From the NCBI GenBank assembly GCA_947505635.1, contig CANNLR010000002.1, positions 1-39,035 of the forward strand: a DNA stretch of 39,035 nt. Reading direction: 5' to 3'. Within the stretch, counting starts at the first letter, position 1, and every line of letters starts with the position of its first letter. Source of the stretch: Chlamydiota bacterium (GTDB lineage: Bacteria; Chlamydiota; Chlamydiia; Chlamydiales; Rhabdochlamydiaceae). Below are positions 18,467 to 29,439 of this stretch, piece after piece. The translations under genes were made by a program, and so were the position numbers. The notes below the pieces were generated by a model. That model had not been told where the DNA came from. It was given only the letters and a program-made list of their open reading frames with translations, and ran no database searches.

Positions 18467-21400
18467 ATGATTAATTTTCGAAAACTAAGGCAAGACTTTT
18501 CTTCAAATATTATAAAAGAAGGAAAGGAGTTATATGATAGACAAAAAGTTGTTTCAGCAAAACTCCTCCATTTAGATGGCAAGAGTATGAAGGTATCAGG
18601 ACGAGTGCTTGGACAATACGACAATTGCTATGAAAGCGAAATTGAAATTAATCGGTTAGAGTGCGAAGCAATCGATTCAAATTGTGATTGCCCCTACAAT
18701 TATGATTGTCAACACATTGCGGCTCTTCTTTTCTTTTTAGAAGAGAATGTGGATAAAATCTTTATAGAATATTCCAAAGAATTAAATTTTGTAGAAATGA
18801 CCGAGAAGACAGAGTTTGATGATGAATCTAAAAATGATTTGTTTGACAAACTAAGAGAAGCTGAGACAAAAGAAGTTATAAAACAAGAAGAGTTTTATCA
18901 AAAGCAACTCATGCAAGAATATGTGACTTCTTCTCAGATTTTAGCATTTTCTCCTTTTTTTAACCAGGGTGTGAAATTTGAGTTCGATAAAGCAGATATG
19001 CATGTAATTTTCTCTTTACCGGCAGAAAATGATGTAAAAGGGCCAGTAGAGATTCAAGTAGCTCTTAGACTCCCTTGTAGGTCTAAACCTCTGCACGTTC
19101 TAAATATAAGGCAGTTTTTTGAGGCTGTTCGTTATGAGGAACCTATTTTTATGAGTAGTCGGAGGTATTGTTTTTCTTTAGGAAACTTTGAGCCTACGCA
19201 AAGAGGTGTTTTAAAAACGCTTATGGATCATATGCGTTTTATAGAAAATAATAATTCTGAAAAGGCTTTGAGAGTGGGCTTTTTAGATGTTGAGGTGTTT
19301 GGGCTTATTCTATCGGATCTTTATGAGGCAACTTCTAATCAATTAAGAACATCAGGTTATGTACACCAAGAAGAAGATCTGCCTTGTTTGTCGGGTATTT
19401 ATGAAGGAAGTTTAGAAAATCCTTTACATTTCTCTCCAGTGCCTGCAGGAATCCGTTTTATGTTGGAGTACATAGCTCCGCCAACATCGAAAATTCTTGT
19501 TAATCCCTTACTCGTTGTAGAAGATAAAACTGTTTCTTTGGAAGAAGTTCGTCTTTTTGAATGCACTAGACCAGGAATGATATATAAAAATACATTATAT
19601 CGTTTTGCTGAACAAATCACCCGTTTGCATTTAAAAAACCTTAAGCAAATTCGAGATATCACAATCCCTGAGCCGTTATTCGGTGCTTTTGTAGAAAATG
19701 CCTTACCGGAATTGGGAAGATATGCAGAGGTGGCGAATCAGCAAGTAATTGAAGATTTTATTACAATCCCATCTATTGAGAAATTAGAAGCGATTTGTGA
19801 TCTTTCGTATCTTAATGGGGAGCTTGAAGCTGTCTTATGTTTTATTTATGAAGGAAACAAAATACCTGTAGCTCCGGTGCAGCTCACTTATGAACATATT
19901 AGTTCTTTTGTGAAAAAAGAAGGAATTCTAGCACGTAATCTTGTAGAAGAAAGAAAGATTTTAGAAGACTTATTTCAAGATTTTTCTTATTTGCCTGAGA
20001 CAGGCGTATACATTTCAAAGTCAGATAAGAAAATTGTTGAATTCATGACAGAGATTGTTCCGAGAAATCAATCAAGAGTGGAGTTTAAGTGTCCTCAAAA
20101 TCTTTTAGATCAGTTTATTTATGATCAGACAGAGTTTGTTTTAACTTTGAGAGATACAGACCTCATAGATTGTTATGAAATCGATTTGCAGGTAAATGGT
20201 TCTTTAAATGGAGTTAGGGTTGATACTCTTTGGGAATGTATGGCGACGAGGAAGTCGTTTATCGAACTAGACATGCCAAAGTCTAAAGTGAAAAAGGTGC
20301 AAGAAGGGGGAAGGTTACCTAAGATTTTAGTCTTAGACCTAGAACGAATTAATGGAATTGTTAAATTATTTGATGAGCTAGGGATTGAAACATTAGAAAA
20401 TCACACTTTGAGAAGACCTCTTTGGGGTCTTGCAAGCTTAGAGTCTAGTCAATTTGAAGGATTGCCTATTACATTTTCAATGACTGAAAGATTGATAGAT
20501 ATTAGAAGGCAGATGATTGGAGAAAAACAACTTGTATTTTCAGAAGTTCCTAGTAATGTCAATGCTACACTTAGATCTTACCAATTGGAAGGGGTGAAAT
20601 GGCTAGAAAGATTGCGCAAAATGTATTTGAATGGAATTTTAGCTGATGATATGGGCCTTGGTAAGACCTTGCAGGCGATTGTGACGATTTCTCAAAATAA
20701 AAGCGCTTCTTCAGGTCCGGCTCTAATTGTATGTCCTACGTCTCTTTTATATAACTGGAAAGAAGAATTTTCTAAGTTTAATGGACATTTGCGTACAGCT
20801 GTTTTGGATGGTGTTCCCTCTTCTCGTAAGAAGATGGTGGAAGGAATTCAAAAGTATGATGTGGTAATTACTTCCTATACGCTGTTACAAAAAGATATTG
20901 AAATTTATAGGGAAGTTCCCTTTTCTTATGTCATTTTGGATGAAGCGCAACATATTAAAAATAGAGGAACGCGTAATGCTAAATCAGTTAAAATGGTTCA
21001 AGCAGATCATAGGTTGATTTTATCTGGAACGCCGATTGAAAATTCCTTAGAAGAGCTTTGGAGTTTATTTGACTTTTTGATGCCAGGCTTTTTAAGCACT
21101 TATGAACGTTTTGTAGAAAAGTATGTGAGAATTTCAGGAGCAGAACAAGTTAAGAATTTGGAGTTTTTAAAGAAAAAGGTAGCTCCATTTATTTTACGAA
21201 GAATGAAATCTGATGTGTTAGATGACCTTCCTCCTATTTCAGAAATTGTTTATCATTGTCAGTTAACAGAGGTTCAGCAGCAACTTTATAAATCATATGC
21301 AGAATCAGCAAGAGATGAGCTTGTTCGATTAGTGCAAAGAGATGGTTTTGATAGAGTGCAGATCCATGTTTTGGCAACGCTTACAAGGTTAAAGCAAATC

Positions 21401-21958
21401 TGCTGTCATCCTGCTATTTTTGCTAAAGAAAAAGCGGAGCCTGGAGATTCAGCCAAGTATGATATGTTGTTAGATCTGTTGCAAACTTTGGTAGAAGGAA
21501 AGCATAAGACAGTAATTTTCTCTCAGTACACCCGTATGCTCCAAATAATGAAAGTGGATCTTGAGTTAAGAGGGATTCGTTTTTCTTATTTAGATGGATC
21601 TAGTAAAGATCGATTGCAGATAGTTAAGCAGTTTAATGAAGATGAAAAGATCTCTGTATTCTTAGTTTCTTTAAAAGCTGGAGGTACAGGGCTTAACTTG
21701 GTTGGCGCTGATACCGTTATACATTATGACATGTGGTGGAATCCAGCTGTAGAAAGTCAGGCGACAGATCGGGTCCATAGAATGGGACAAAAGCAATCTG
21801 TATCTTCTTACAAATTGATTACTTTAGGGACAATTGAAGAAAAGATTGCGGAAATGCAGAAGAGAAAAAAAGGATTGGTCAAGAAAGTGGTAAGCTGCGA
21901 TGATGAAGCTATAGCAAAACTTACATGGGAAGATGTTCTTGAATTGCTCAAGACATAG
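18467..21958 (+). CDS. SNF2-family helicase with fused N-terminal SWIM zinc finger
   Basis: SNCDCPYNYDCQHIAALLFFL near N-terminus; ADDMGLGKTLQ, LDEAQHIKNRG, LSGTPIENSLEELWSLFDF, VSLKAGGTGLNLVGADTVIHYDMWWNPAVESQATDRVHRMGQ. Confidence 0.96.
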   Translation: MINFRKLRQDFSSNIIKEGKELYDRQKVVSAKLLHLDGKSMKVSGRVLGQYDNCYESEIEINRLECEAIDSNCDCPYNYDCQHIAALLFFLEENVDKIFIEYSKELNFVEMTEKTEFDDESKNDLFDKLREAETKEVIKQEEFYQKQLMQEYVTSSQILAFSPFFNQGVKFEFDKADMHVIFSLPAENDVKGPVEIQVALRLPCRSKPLHVLNIRQFFEAVRYEEPIFMSSRRYCFSLGNFEPTQRGVLKTLMDHMRFIENNNSEKALRVGFLDVEVFGLILSDLYEATSNQLRTSGYVHQEEDLPCLSGIYEGSLENPLHFSPVPAGIRFMLEYIAPPTSKILVNPLLVVEDKTVSLEEVRLFECTRPGMIYKNTLYRFAEQITRLHLKNLKQIRDITIPEPLFGAFVENALPELGRYAEVANQQVIEDFITIPSIEKLEAICDLSYLNGELEAVLCFIYEGNKIPVAPVQLTYEHISSFVKKEGILARNLVEERKILEDLFQDFSYLPETGVYISKSDKKIVEFMTEIVPRNQSRVEFKCPQNLLDQFIYDQTEFVLTLRDTDLIDCYEIDLQVNGSLNGVRVDTLWECMATRKSFIELDMPKSKVKKVQEGGRLPKILVLDLERINGIVKLFDELGIETLENHTLRRPLWGLASLESSQFEGLPITFSMTERLIDIRRQMIGEKQLVFSEVPSNVNATLRSYQLEGVKWLERLRKMYLNGILADDMGLGKTLQAIVTISQNKSASSGPALIVCPTSLLYNWKEEFSKFNGHLRTAVLDGVPSSRKKMVEGIQKYDVVITSYTLLQKDIEIYREVPFSYVILDEAQHIKNRGTRNAKSVKMVQADHRLILSGTPIENSLEELWSLFDFLMPGFLSTYERFVEKYVRISGAEQVKNLEFLKKKVAPFILRRMKSDVLDDLPPISEIVYHCQLTEVQQQLYKSYAESARDELVRLVQRDGFDRVQIHVLATLTRLKQICCHPAIFAKEKAEPGDSAKYDMLLDLLQTLVEGKHKTVIFSQYTRMLQIMKVDLELRGIRFSYLDGSSKDRLQIVKQFNEDEKISVFLVSLKAGGTGLNLVGADTVIHYDMWWNPAVESQATDRVHRMGQKQSVSSYKLITLGTIEEKIAEMQKRKKGLVKKVVSCDDEAIAKLTWEDVLELLKT

Positions 21959-22041
21959 ACTTGTATATTTAACAATTTAACTTGGGAGCGGTGCACAAAA
22001 TAGGTAGTGGTATACTATGTTTTTTGTAATCCGGCGCACTG

Positions 22042-23139
22042 ATGACAACGAAGAACCCTGCAGGATTTACAGAATTATTGCGAAAGCTTTCTCAAAATGT
22101 TTTTGGAAAAGCGGGTCAATTTTCTGGGCTTTTTTCTAATGACATAGGTATTGACTTAGGTACGGCAAATACACTTATATATGTTAGAGGGAAGGGCATT
22201 GTTCTAGCTGAGCCTTCTGTAGTTGCTGTGGATTCTGTTACTTCTGAAGTTTTGGAAGTGGGACATAAGGCTAAAGCGATGTTGGGGAAAACCCCAAGGA
22301 GAATTCATGCAGTTCGTCCCATGAAAGATGGGGTGATTGCCGATTTTGAGATAGCCGAAGGAATGTTAAAGGTTTTAATTAAAAGAGTGACTCCTTCTCG
22401 TAGTTTAATCCGTCCTAAAATTCTAATTGCCGTTCCTTCAGGTATTACTGGGGTAGAAAAAAGAGCTGTGGAAGATTCGGCTATGAGGGCTGGAGCTCAA
22501 GAAGTGATTTTGATAGAGGAGCCAATGGCGGCAGCTATTGGAGTAGATCTTCCTGTTCATGAGCCAGTAGCCAGTATGATCATTGACATAGGTGGAGGGA
22601 CAACAGAGATTTCTATCATTTCTTTAGGAGGAATTGTAGAAGCTAGATCTCTTCGCATTGCAGGAGATGAATTTGATGAGTGCATTGTTAACTATATGCG
22701 TCGAACTTATAATCTTATGATTGGACCTAGAACAGCAGAAGAAATTAAAATGAATATTGGATCTGCCTATCCTCTAGGAGATAATGAATTAGAAATGGAA
22801 GTAAGAGGAAGAGATCAAGTTGCAGGACTTCCCGTGACTAAAAGAATTAACTCTGTAGAAATTCGAGAGTGTCTTGCAGAACCTATGCAACAGATTATCG
22901 AAAGCGTGAAATTAATTTTAGAAAAATGTCCTCCTGAACTTGCTGCTGATCTAGTTGAAAGAGGAATGGTATTAGCGGGCGGGGGAGCTTTAATTAAAGG
23001 GCTTGATAAGTTCTTAATTAAAGAAACAGGATTACCTGTTATTATTGCTCCAAATCCTTTACTTGCTGTCTGTTTAGGTACCGGTAAAGCTCTTGAGTAC
23101 TTATATAAATTCAAGAAAAGAAAATCTTTAAGTCTTTGA
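22042..23139 (+). CDS. mreB: Rod shape-determining protein MreB
   Basis: [67 protein letters not shown]. Confidence 0.98.
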   Translation: MTTKNPAGFTELLRKLSQNVFGKAGQFSGLFSNDIGIDLGTANTLIYVRGKGIVLAEPSVVAVDSVTSEVLEVGHKAKAMLGKTPRRIHAVRPMKDGVIADFEIAEGMLKVLIKRVTPSRSLIRPKILIAVPSGITGVEKRAVEDSAMRAGAQEVILIEEPMAAAIGVDLPVHEPVASMIIDIGGGTTEISIISLGGIVEARSLRIAGDEFDECIVNYMRRTYNLMIGPRTAEEIKMNIGSAYPLGDNELEMEVRGRDQVAGLPVTKRINSVEIRECLAEPMQQIIESVKLILEKCPPELAADLVERGMVLAGGGALIKGLDKFLIKETGLPVIIAPNPLLAVCLGTGKALEYLYKFKKRKSLSL

Positions 23140-23148
23140 GGAGCCTTT

Positions 23149-25014
23149 ATGAGTCAGCTTCTAGTAAGATGTGGTCCGGTCGTCATTCCTTTCGATCAAC
23201 TATCATCGCAAGAGGCTGATAAGAATTTAGAGCCCTGGTTGCAAAATGTGGCTTTAATGAATTGGATCTCAGAAGTAGTGACCCTTTGTACTCCTAAAGA
23301 TGTTCTATTTTGTAACGGCTCTCAAGAAGAGTATAATTCTTTATGTAAAGAGCTTGTGGAAGCAAATGTCTTTACTTCTTTAAATTCTCAAAAAAGACCC
23401 AGAAGTTATTGGTGTCATTCTGATCCGGGAGACGTCGCTAGAGTTGAGGAATCAACATTCATTTGCTCCAAGACAATAGAAGAAGCAGGTCCTACAAATA
23501 ACTGGAAAGATCCTGTTGAGATGAAAAAAAAATTACAATCTCTTTTTTCTGGATGCATGAAGGGACGGACTCTTTATGTTGTTCCTTTCTGTATGGGTCC
23601 TTTACATTCTCCTTTTTCCATCGTTGGTGTAGAAATAACAGATTCTGCATATGTCGTATGTAATATGCAGCTCATGACTCGGATGGGGGGCGTTGTTTTG
23701 CCAATGTTAGGCAAAGAAGGGAGTTTTATCCCTTGTTTGCATTCTGTTGGGAAACCTTTACAGCCAGGAGAAAAGGATGTCACTTGGCCTTGTAATCCTT
23801 TACAGAAATATATTGTTCATTTTCCTGAAGAAAAAAGCGTATGGTCTTTTGGTAGTGGCTATGGAGGTAATGCTCTTTTAGGAAAAAAGAGTGTTGCTCT
23901 TCGAATTGCCTCCGTGCTTGCTAAAGAAGAAGGATGGCTTGCAGAGCATATGCTCATTATTGGAGTCACAAATCCAGAAGGAAAGAAAAAATATATGGCA
24001 GCCGCATTCCCAAGTCAATGTGGGAAAACAAATCTTGCCCTTTTATCCTCTACACTGCCAGGGTGGAAGGTTGAATGTGTTGGAGATGATATTGCTTGGA
24101 TTCGTGTGGGGAAAGGAGGCCGGCTATATGCTATAAATCCAGAAGCTGGATTTTTTGGAGTAGCGCCAGGAACCTCTTACGCATCTAATAAGTATGCTAT
24201 GGAGACCATCAGTACAGATACAATTTTTACTAATGTAGCTTTAACACAAGATAAAGATGTGTGGTGGGAGGGGCTGACTAAAGAGATTCCAGATTCTTTA
24301 ACAGCATGGACAGGTCAGCCTTATGATGTAGGATCTGGCAAGCCAGCTGCTCATCCCAATGCCAGATTCACTGTAAAAAGCACGCAATGTCCTAATATAG
24401 ATCCTTCTTGGGATGATCCTGCGGGAGTTCCTCTTTCTGCAATCTTATTTGGAGGGCGCAGGAGCTCGACAGTCCCTTTAGTTTGTGAAGCGCTTTCTTG
24501 GAAACATGGGGTGTTTTTAGGTGCTTCTATTTCTTCTGAAACAACAGCTGCGGCAGCAGGTGTTGTGGGTAAGCTCCGGCATGATCCTTTTGCTATGCTT
24601 CCTTTTTGTGGATATCACATGGGAGATTATTTTGCTCACTGGCTTTCTATGGAAGAAAAGATGACCCAGCCTCCTCATGTTTTTTATGTGAATTGGTTTC
24701 GTAAAGATGCGAAAGGGGATTTTTTGTGGCCAGGATTCGGAGAAAATATTCGAGTTCTTAAATGGATATTTGAACGGGATGATGAACCTGAAAATTATGT
24801 AAAGACCCCTATTGGACTTATTCCTGCTACGCTTGATCTTTTAAAAATCCAAAAGGAAGTAGATATAGGTGCTTTAGTTTCTTATTCTTCAGAAGAGTGG
24901 TTATTAGAGATTGAGGAGATTGAAAGATATTTTTCTTTATTTGCTCCTAAACTCCCTGCCTCTTTAGCTGCAGAATTAGAGCAGCTAAAAAGTAGGGTTT
25001 TAAAAAATAAATAA
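23149..25014 (+). CDS. pckG: Phosphoenolpyruvate carboxykinase (GTP)
   Basis: AAAFPSQCGKTNLALL, GDDIAWIRVGKGGRLYAINPEAGFFGVAPGTS, FGGRRSSTVPLV, EDEP-like DDEPENY. Confidence 0.98.
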   Translation: MSQLLVRCGPVVIPFDQLSSQEADKNLEPWLQNVALMNWISEVVTLCTPKDVLFCNGSQEEYNSLCKELVEANVFTSLNSQKRPRSYWCHSDPGDVARVEESTFICSKTIEEAGPTNNWKDPVEMKKKLQSLFSGCMKGRTLYVVPFCMGPLHSPFSIVGVEITDSAYVVCNMQLMTRMGGVVLPMLGKEGSFIPCLHSVGKPLQPGEKDVTWPCNPLQKYIVHFPEEKSVWSFGSGYGGNALLGKKSVALRIASVLAKEEGWLAEHMLIIGVTNPEGKKKYMAAAFPSQCGKTNLALLSSTLPGWKVECVGDDIAWIRVGKGGRLYAINPEAGFFGVAPGTSYASNKYAMETISTDTIFTNVALTQDKDVWWEGLTKEIPDSLTAWTGQPYDVGSGKPAAHPNARFTVKSTQCPNIDPSWDDPAGVPLSAILFGGRRSSTVPLVCEALSWKHGVFLGASISSETTAAAAGVVGKLRHDPFAMLPFCGYHMGDYFAHWLSMEEKMTQPPHVFYVNWFRKDAKGDFLWPGFGENIRVLKWIFERDDEPENYVKTPIGLIPATLDLLKIQKEVDIGALVSYSSEEWLLEIEEIERYFSLFAPKLPASLAAELEQLKSRVLKNK

Positions 25015-25020
25015 GGGACC

Positions 25021-25443
25021 TTATCTAGGTAGGATCTCATTTGTTTTAAAGAAGAAAGTAATTTCTTGTTTTGCTGTTTCAACGCTATCAGATCCATGAA
25101 CGGCATTGTGATCAATACTTTTAGCAAAATCAGCTCGGATGGTTCCAGCTTCAGCTTCTTTAGGATTAGTAGCTCCCATAAGTTTTCTATTTTTAGCAAT
25201 AGCGTCTTTTCCTTGTAAGGCAAGAACTAAAACAGGTCCTGAAGACATGAAAGAAACGAGCTCTTGAAAAAAAGGTCTATGAGAGTGTACAGCGTAAAAA
25301 GCCTTAGCTTGGTCAACTGTGAGATGCATCATTCTTGCTGCGATAATCTTAAGTTCTGCTTTTTCAAAACGAGCCAGAATTTCTCCGATGTGGTTTTCTT
25401 TTACAGCATCTGGTTTTATGATAGATAGAGTTTGTTCAAACAT
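25021..25443 (-). CDS. ndk: Nucleoside diphosphate kinase
   Basis: [52 protein letters not shown]. Confidence 0.98.
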   Translation of the reverse strand: MFEQTLSIIKPDAVKENHIGEILARFEKAELKIIAARMMHLTVDQAKAFYAVHSHRPFFQELVSFMSSGPVLVLALQGKDAIAKNRKLMGATNPKEAEAGTIRADFAKSIDHNAVHGSDSVETAKQEITFFFKTNEILPR

Positions 25444-25655
25444 TCTAAAATTCTCCTTTTAGGTATTTAGTGCTCGATTAGTATAGGATGAGGGGGATTT
25501 GCAAGCAAGAAATCTATTTTTGAAATAGAGAGATTTCATAAATTGAATATATATTTTTACTCAAAGGCAATGGATAGATCAGAAAGATTCGAAAAACAAT
25601 AGAATCATTTCTATGAAGCAAGCTATGATTTTTTGTTAACTATGTTAAAATTTTC

Positions 25656-26396
25656 TCAGATGCGGAAGTTTTCTCCAAAGTAGGCACTTCTAGCTTCTTT
25701 ATGTTCTAAAAGTTCATCGACGGTTCCTGAGGTCATAACTTTGCCTTCTCCGATGAGATAGCTACGATCTACAATAGAAAAGATTTCTCTTGCGTTATGG
25801 TCTGTGATAAGGATGCTGATCCCTTTTCTTTTTAAGAGTAAGATCATATTTTTGACATCTTGTACTGCGATCGGATCTATATTAGCAAAGGGTTCGTCTA
25901 AGAGAAGAAGGGATGGCTCTGTCACAAGGGCCCTTGTGATCTCAAGTCGTCTTCTTTCTCCACCGGAGAGAGTGCAGGCTTTTTTCTTACGAAGTTTTGT
26001 AAGATTGAGTTCTTCTAATAAGCTTTTAAGTCGAGTAGCTCTTTCTTTATTGGATAAGGGAAGAGTTTCTAGGATGCATAAGATGTTTTCTTCGACAGTA
26101 AGATAACGGAATACGGAAGGTTCTTGAGCTAGATACCCCATTCCCATACGGGAACGCTCGTGTATAGGAAGGTTGGTCGCGTCCTGGTCATTAAAAAAAA
26201 CAGTTCCTTTGTCAGGTTTGATAAGGCCAATAGTCATATAAAAAGCTGTTGTTTTTCCAGCTCCATTAGGTCCTAGTAGGCCTACAATTTCCCCCTTATT
26301 CACATGAAAGCTAAGGCCATTGACTACAGGCTTCCCAGCATAAGCCTTATGGAGATTTTCAATCTTTAGTAAGGGGTGATGACTAGTTTTTGACAT
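25656..26396 (-). CDS. lptB: LPS export ABC transporter ATP-binding protein LptB
   Basis: GLLGPNGAGKTTAFYMTIGLIKPDKG, LSGGERRRLEITRAL, LLLDEPFANIDPIAV. Confidence 0.96.
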   Translation of the reverse strand: MSKTSHHPLLKIENLHKAYAGKPVVNGLSFHVNKGEIVGLLGPNGAGKTTAFYMTIGLIKPDKGTVFFNDQDATNLPIHERSRMGMGYLAQEPSVFRYLTVEENILCILETLPLSNKERATRLKSLLEELNLTKLRKKKACTLSGGERRRLEITRALVTEPSLLLLDEPFANIDPIAVQDVKNMILLLKRKGISILITDHNAREIFSIVDRSYLIGEGKVMTSGTVDELLEHKEARSAYFGENFRI

Positions 26397-27837
26397 GGTT
26401 ATCCTCTGAAATGGGAAATGCAGGGAAATTGTTTTTTAGTTGTTTTTGTTCTTCTTTGGATAGGCTAAGTTTCATGTTGCCAATTCCCTTAATTTCAGTT
26501 TTATTAGTAAGAGGGTTTTGTGTGAGATGAACTTCTTTTGCGCTAAGAGTAGCTCCTTGTTCTTCATCCCAGAATAAAACTTTTTTTCCTGTGTGGGCCG
26601 ATAAGATGATTGTTTTTGTATCAGGAGCATAGACAAGTCGATCAGCAAGGGCGTAACGCGCTGCTTTAGCGGTGTCTAGTGATTGAATGCGAACATTCCC
26701 TTGAAAGGTCAAAGAGGAGAGTTCGTGCAGGGGTTCTAAGTATTCTAACAGTGCTGTATCAGCCTGTAGACGCATGTCATTATTTTGATAAAGGACTTGA
26801 TTGTCAAGTAGCGATAACCCCCCTTTTTTAGGGCTTAGAGCTGTAAGTTGTCCTTTTATTCCGTCGATGTGTAAAGAGCCATAAGAAGTTAAAGAAGAGT
26901 CGTTGTGGGAAAGCAAGCAAGGACCGTCTACATGGATAGATTTTACCAAAATAGGATCTTCTTGTTTTCCTTGTTCAATAATCAAAATGTTGTCTGCTGA
27001 TAGGCATCCAAAGTGGCTTTCTTGTATTTGAATTTCTTTTTCTAGCGTCAATAGGCCAGTAAGATGATTCCAGTTAAGATCTTTACAGCTAAAAAATAAT
27101 TGTCCTTTTTGTTTGGGAGAAAAAAGACTGGAGGGGAGGGATCCTTTTGGATTTTTAAGATGGATAAGGCTTTTTTCTGTTGTGATTTCAATGAAAGAGG
27201 TTTCAATGATTTCGTCTTGATAATAAAGGTGACAGCAAGGGTGGGGTGAAGTTGGGTATGCTGTAATGATCCCATTTAAAGAAGCGGCGTCAGGAGATGT
27301 GCTCTTATAATGAGCCTCATCTGTTTTTAATATAAAATCTCTATCATATTGGAGGGTGACATTTTCTTTAGCTAAGATGTCTTTGCAAAGATATTCTGTA
27401 CCTGAAGTCTTAGTTTGCTCATCAAAGATAATATCGATAATCTGACTTTGGATTTGAAAAGGGGTGCTCTCTGTTCCTTTGATAATTTTATCTATGTATG
27501 TGACAGGATTTATCCCAAGAGAAGAGATTTTTCCTTGCAGCGTAATAAAATCTAACTTAGCTATGTCACAGTTTAAGACAGCTTGGTTTTTGCAAATGAT
27601 TTTCACTTCATCTTGTAAGTGAATGGAAGAAAAGGGAAGATCTTTATTGTTTTCTTGTTTGTATAAAGAAGCTTTTTCAGCAAAAAGAGTGCCTAATCCA
27701 TGATGTAATTGTACTTCACCTTGTAGAATAAGATTATCATCTTCGTAGGTTGCGTTAAGAGAAGAAATGGTATCTTCTTCTAGAGCATAAAGATTGGTAA
27801 AAAGAAGAGGCATAAGTAAAAGATAAGTTTTTATCAT
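26383..27837 (-). CDS. LptA/OstA-like LPS transport protein (large)
   Basis: Signal-like N-terminus, repeated DxxxLxGxVxLxxxxGxLxAxxA pattern, located between lptC-like and lptB with overlapping ends. Confidence 0.78.
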   Translation of the reverse strand: MIKTYLLLMPLLFTNLYALEEDTISSLNATYEDDNLILQGEVQLHHGLGTLFAEKASLYKQENNKDLPFSSIHLQDEVKIICKNQAVLNCDIAKLDFITLQGKISSLGINPVTYIDKIIKGTESTPFQIQSQIIDIIFDEQTKTSGTEYLCKDILAKENVTLQYDRDFILKTDEAHYKSTSPDAASLNGIITAYPTSPHPCCHLYYQDEIIETSFIEITTEKSLIHLKNPKGSLPSSLFSPKQKGQLFFSCKDLNWNHLTGLLTLEKEIQIQESHFGCLSADNILIIEQGKQEDPILVKSIHVDGPCLLSHNDSSLTSYGSLHIDGIKGQLTALSPKKGGLSLLDNQVLYQNNDMRLQADTALLEYLEPLHELSSLTFQGNVRIQSLDTAKAARYALADRLVYAPDTKTIILSAHTGKKVLFWDEEQGATLSAKEVHLTQNPLTNKTEIKGIGNMKLSLSKEEQKQLKNNFPAFPISEDNHVKN

Positions 27838-28409
27838 AGTGATTTGCCTCCTAATGAAGCTTTAAAATGAGAAGCTACGAATTTAGGAGCTCCGTTTTGC
27901 AGAGAAAATGTGATAGAGTCTGCATTTCCTCTTAAAAAGGGAGCGTAAGACTCTAAGCTTTTAGAAAAAGTAGTTCCTGGAATTTTATACAAGGATAAGA
28001 GAACGTCTTGTGCTTGAAAGCTTTGATTTCGATAGTCATAGAGCCCTTCTTCTGCTAAAACAAAGCGGATTTGCTGTTGAATCTCTTTTGTGGACAAGTT
28101 TTTTTCTTGAATCCAACAGCGGACTCCATAGAGGTGTTCGAGAACTTCAAGAGACTCTCCTCGAGGTTTGAAGGTGACAAGAGAACGATCGCTTTCTATG
28201 CAATGATGGAGTCTTTGCCCGGATGGTTCTGCAAGCCAAATGTCTTTGGAGACTTGATGTCTTATTTGCTCTGAAGTAGTTAGTAATGCTCTAGGGTCAT
28301 GTTTTTTTTCTTCCATAAAAGAACTAGGTTTAAAGCCTAGATAGGTTAGCCATGCTAAAGAAAGAATAAAGATGGTAAGCGAGCTTAAGATTGTGCTGAA
28401 TCGAAACAT
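27834..28409 (-). CDS. LptC-like membrane-anchored protein
   Basis: N-terminal TM segment, position kdsA-x-lptA-lptB, 4-bp overlap (ATGA) with downstream gene. Confidence 0.65.
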   Translation of the reverse strand: MFRFSTILSSLTIFILSLAWLTYLGFKPSSFMEEKKHDPRALLTTSEQIRHQVSKDIWLAEPSGQRLHHCIESDRSLVTFKPRGESLEVLEHLYGVRCWIQEKNLSTKEIQQQIRFVLAEEGLYDYRNQSFQAQDVLLSLYKIPGTTFSKSLESYAPFLRGNADSITFSLQNGAPKFVASHFKASLGGKSL

Positions 28410-29236
28410 ATCTTTTCCTGCCTTTGGATAAGGGTATACAAAGCATTAAGCTGCTCTAACAGTAGAGGGAGTTTTGAAAAAGGAACAACGGAATCTTTAT
28501 CGCTTTTTGCTGCAATAGGATTGGGGTGAGACTCTAAAAATAAGCAGTTACAGCCTGCTGCAACGGCAGATTTGGCAAGAGTTGGGATAAATTCTCTTTG
28601 ACCTGAAGAAGAGGTTCCATGTCCCCCAGGGAGTTGTACTGAATGCGTAGCATCGAAGCAGACGGGGAATCCAAATTTTTGCATGATAGGGATAGCTCTC
28701 ATGTCACTAACAAGATTGTTGTACCCAAAAGTAGTCCCTCTATCAGTTAGAATAATCTTTTCATTTCCCGCGCAAAGGATTTTTTGGACAACATTTTCCA
28801 TGTCCCAAGGAGCCATAAACTGTCCTTTTTTTACGTTGATAACAGCTTGTGTTGAGGCTGCGGCTGTAATAAGGTCGGTCTGCCTACATAAAAAAGCAGG
28901 GATTTGTAGGATGTCACAAACGGAGGCCGCAGAAATAGCCTCTTCGGGAGAGTGAACATCTGTAATGACTGGGATGTCGAATGTTTTTTTTACTTTTTCT
29001 AGGATACGAAGACCTTCTTCTAGACCGGGGCCTCGGAAGGAGTGGAAGGAGGATCGGTTAGCCTTGTCATAGCTAGACTTATAGACCAGATTAATTCCTA
29101 ATTTTTCACAAAGTTTTTTTAAAGTTTCTGCTGAGGAAAGGGCTAGATCTTCACTTTCGATGACACAGGGGCCAGAAAAAATAACAAGTGGGTGGCCTTT
29201 ACCTATTGTAAAATGGGAAAGGGGAACATCTTTCAT
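28385..29236 (-). CDS. kdsA: 3-deoxy-8-phosphooctulonate synthase
   Basis: GPCVIESEDLALSSAETLK, YKSSYDKANRSSFHSFRGPGLEEGLRIL, DVHSPEEA, FDATHSVQLPGG. Confidence 0.98.
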   Translation of the reverse strand: MKDVPLSHFTIGKGHPLVIFSGPCVIESEDLALSSAETLKKLCEKLGINLVYKSSYDKANRSSFHSFRGPGLEEGLRILEKVKKTFDIPVITDVHSPEEAISAASVCDILQIPAFLCRQTDLITAAASTQAVINVKKGQFMAPWDMENVVQKILCAGNEKIILTDRGTTFGYNNLVSDMRAIPIMQKFGFPVCFDATHSVQLPGGHGTSSSGQREFIPTLAKSAVAAGCNCLFLESHPNPIAAKSDKDSVVPFSKLPLLLEQLNALYTLIQRQEKICFDSAQS

Positions 29237-29439
29237 AATAAAATCCTTATTTTTGATAATAGAATACGGGATCCTCCAAGTAAGGTCAAGTAAAGGATTT
29301 TCATAATGATTTATTAGTGTAGGGGATTAATAGTTAAACCTTAAAATATTATATTTATTTTTTTATTAATTATCATTGATTTTTAATATTTTTTTCATTA
29401 TAATATATTAAATTATTAATTTAAACGTGAGATTTTATT

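Noticed and set aside
18280-18624. Minus-strand ORF between tRNA-Gly and SNF2 gene
   Set aside because: Overlaps the start of the SNF2 gene; composition not protein-like, no RBS evident
24882-25223. Minus-strand ORF spanning the pckG/ndk junction
   Set aside because: Overlaps two well-supported genes in another frame
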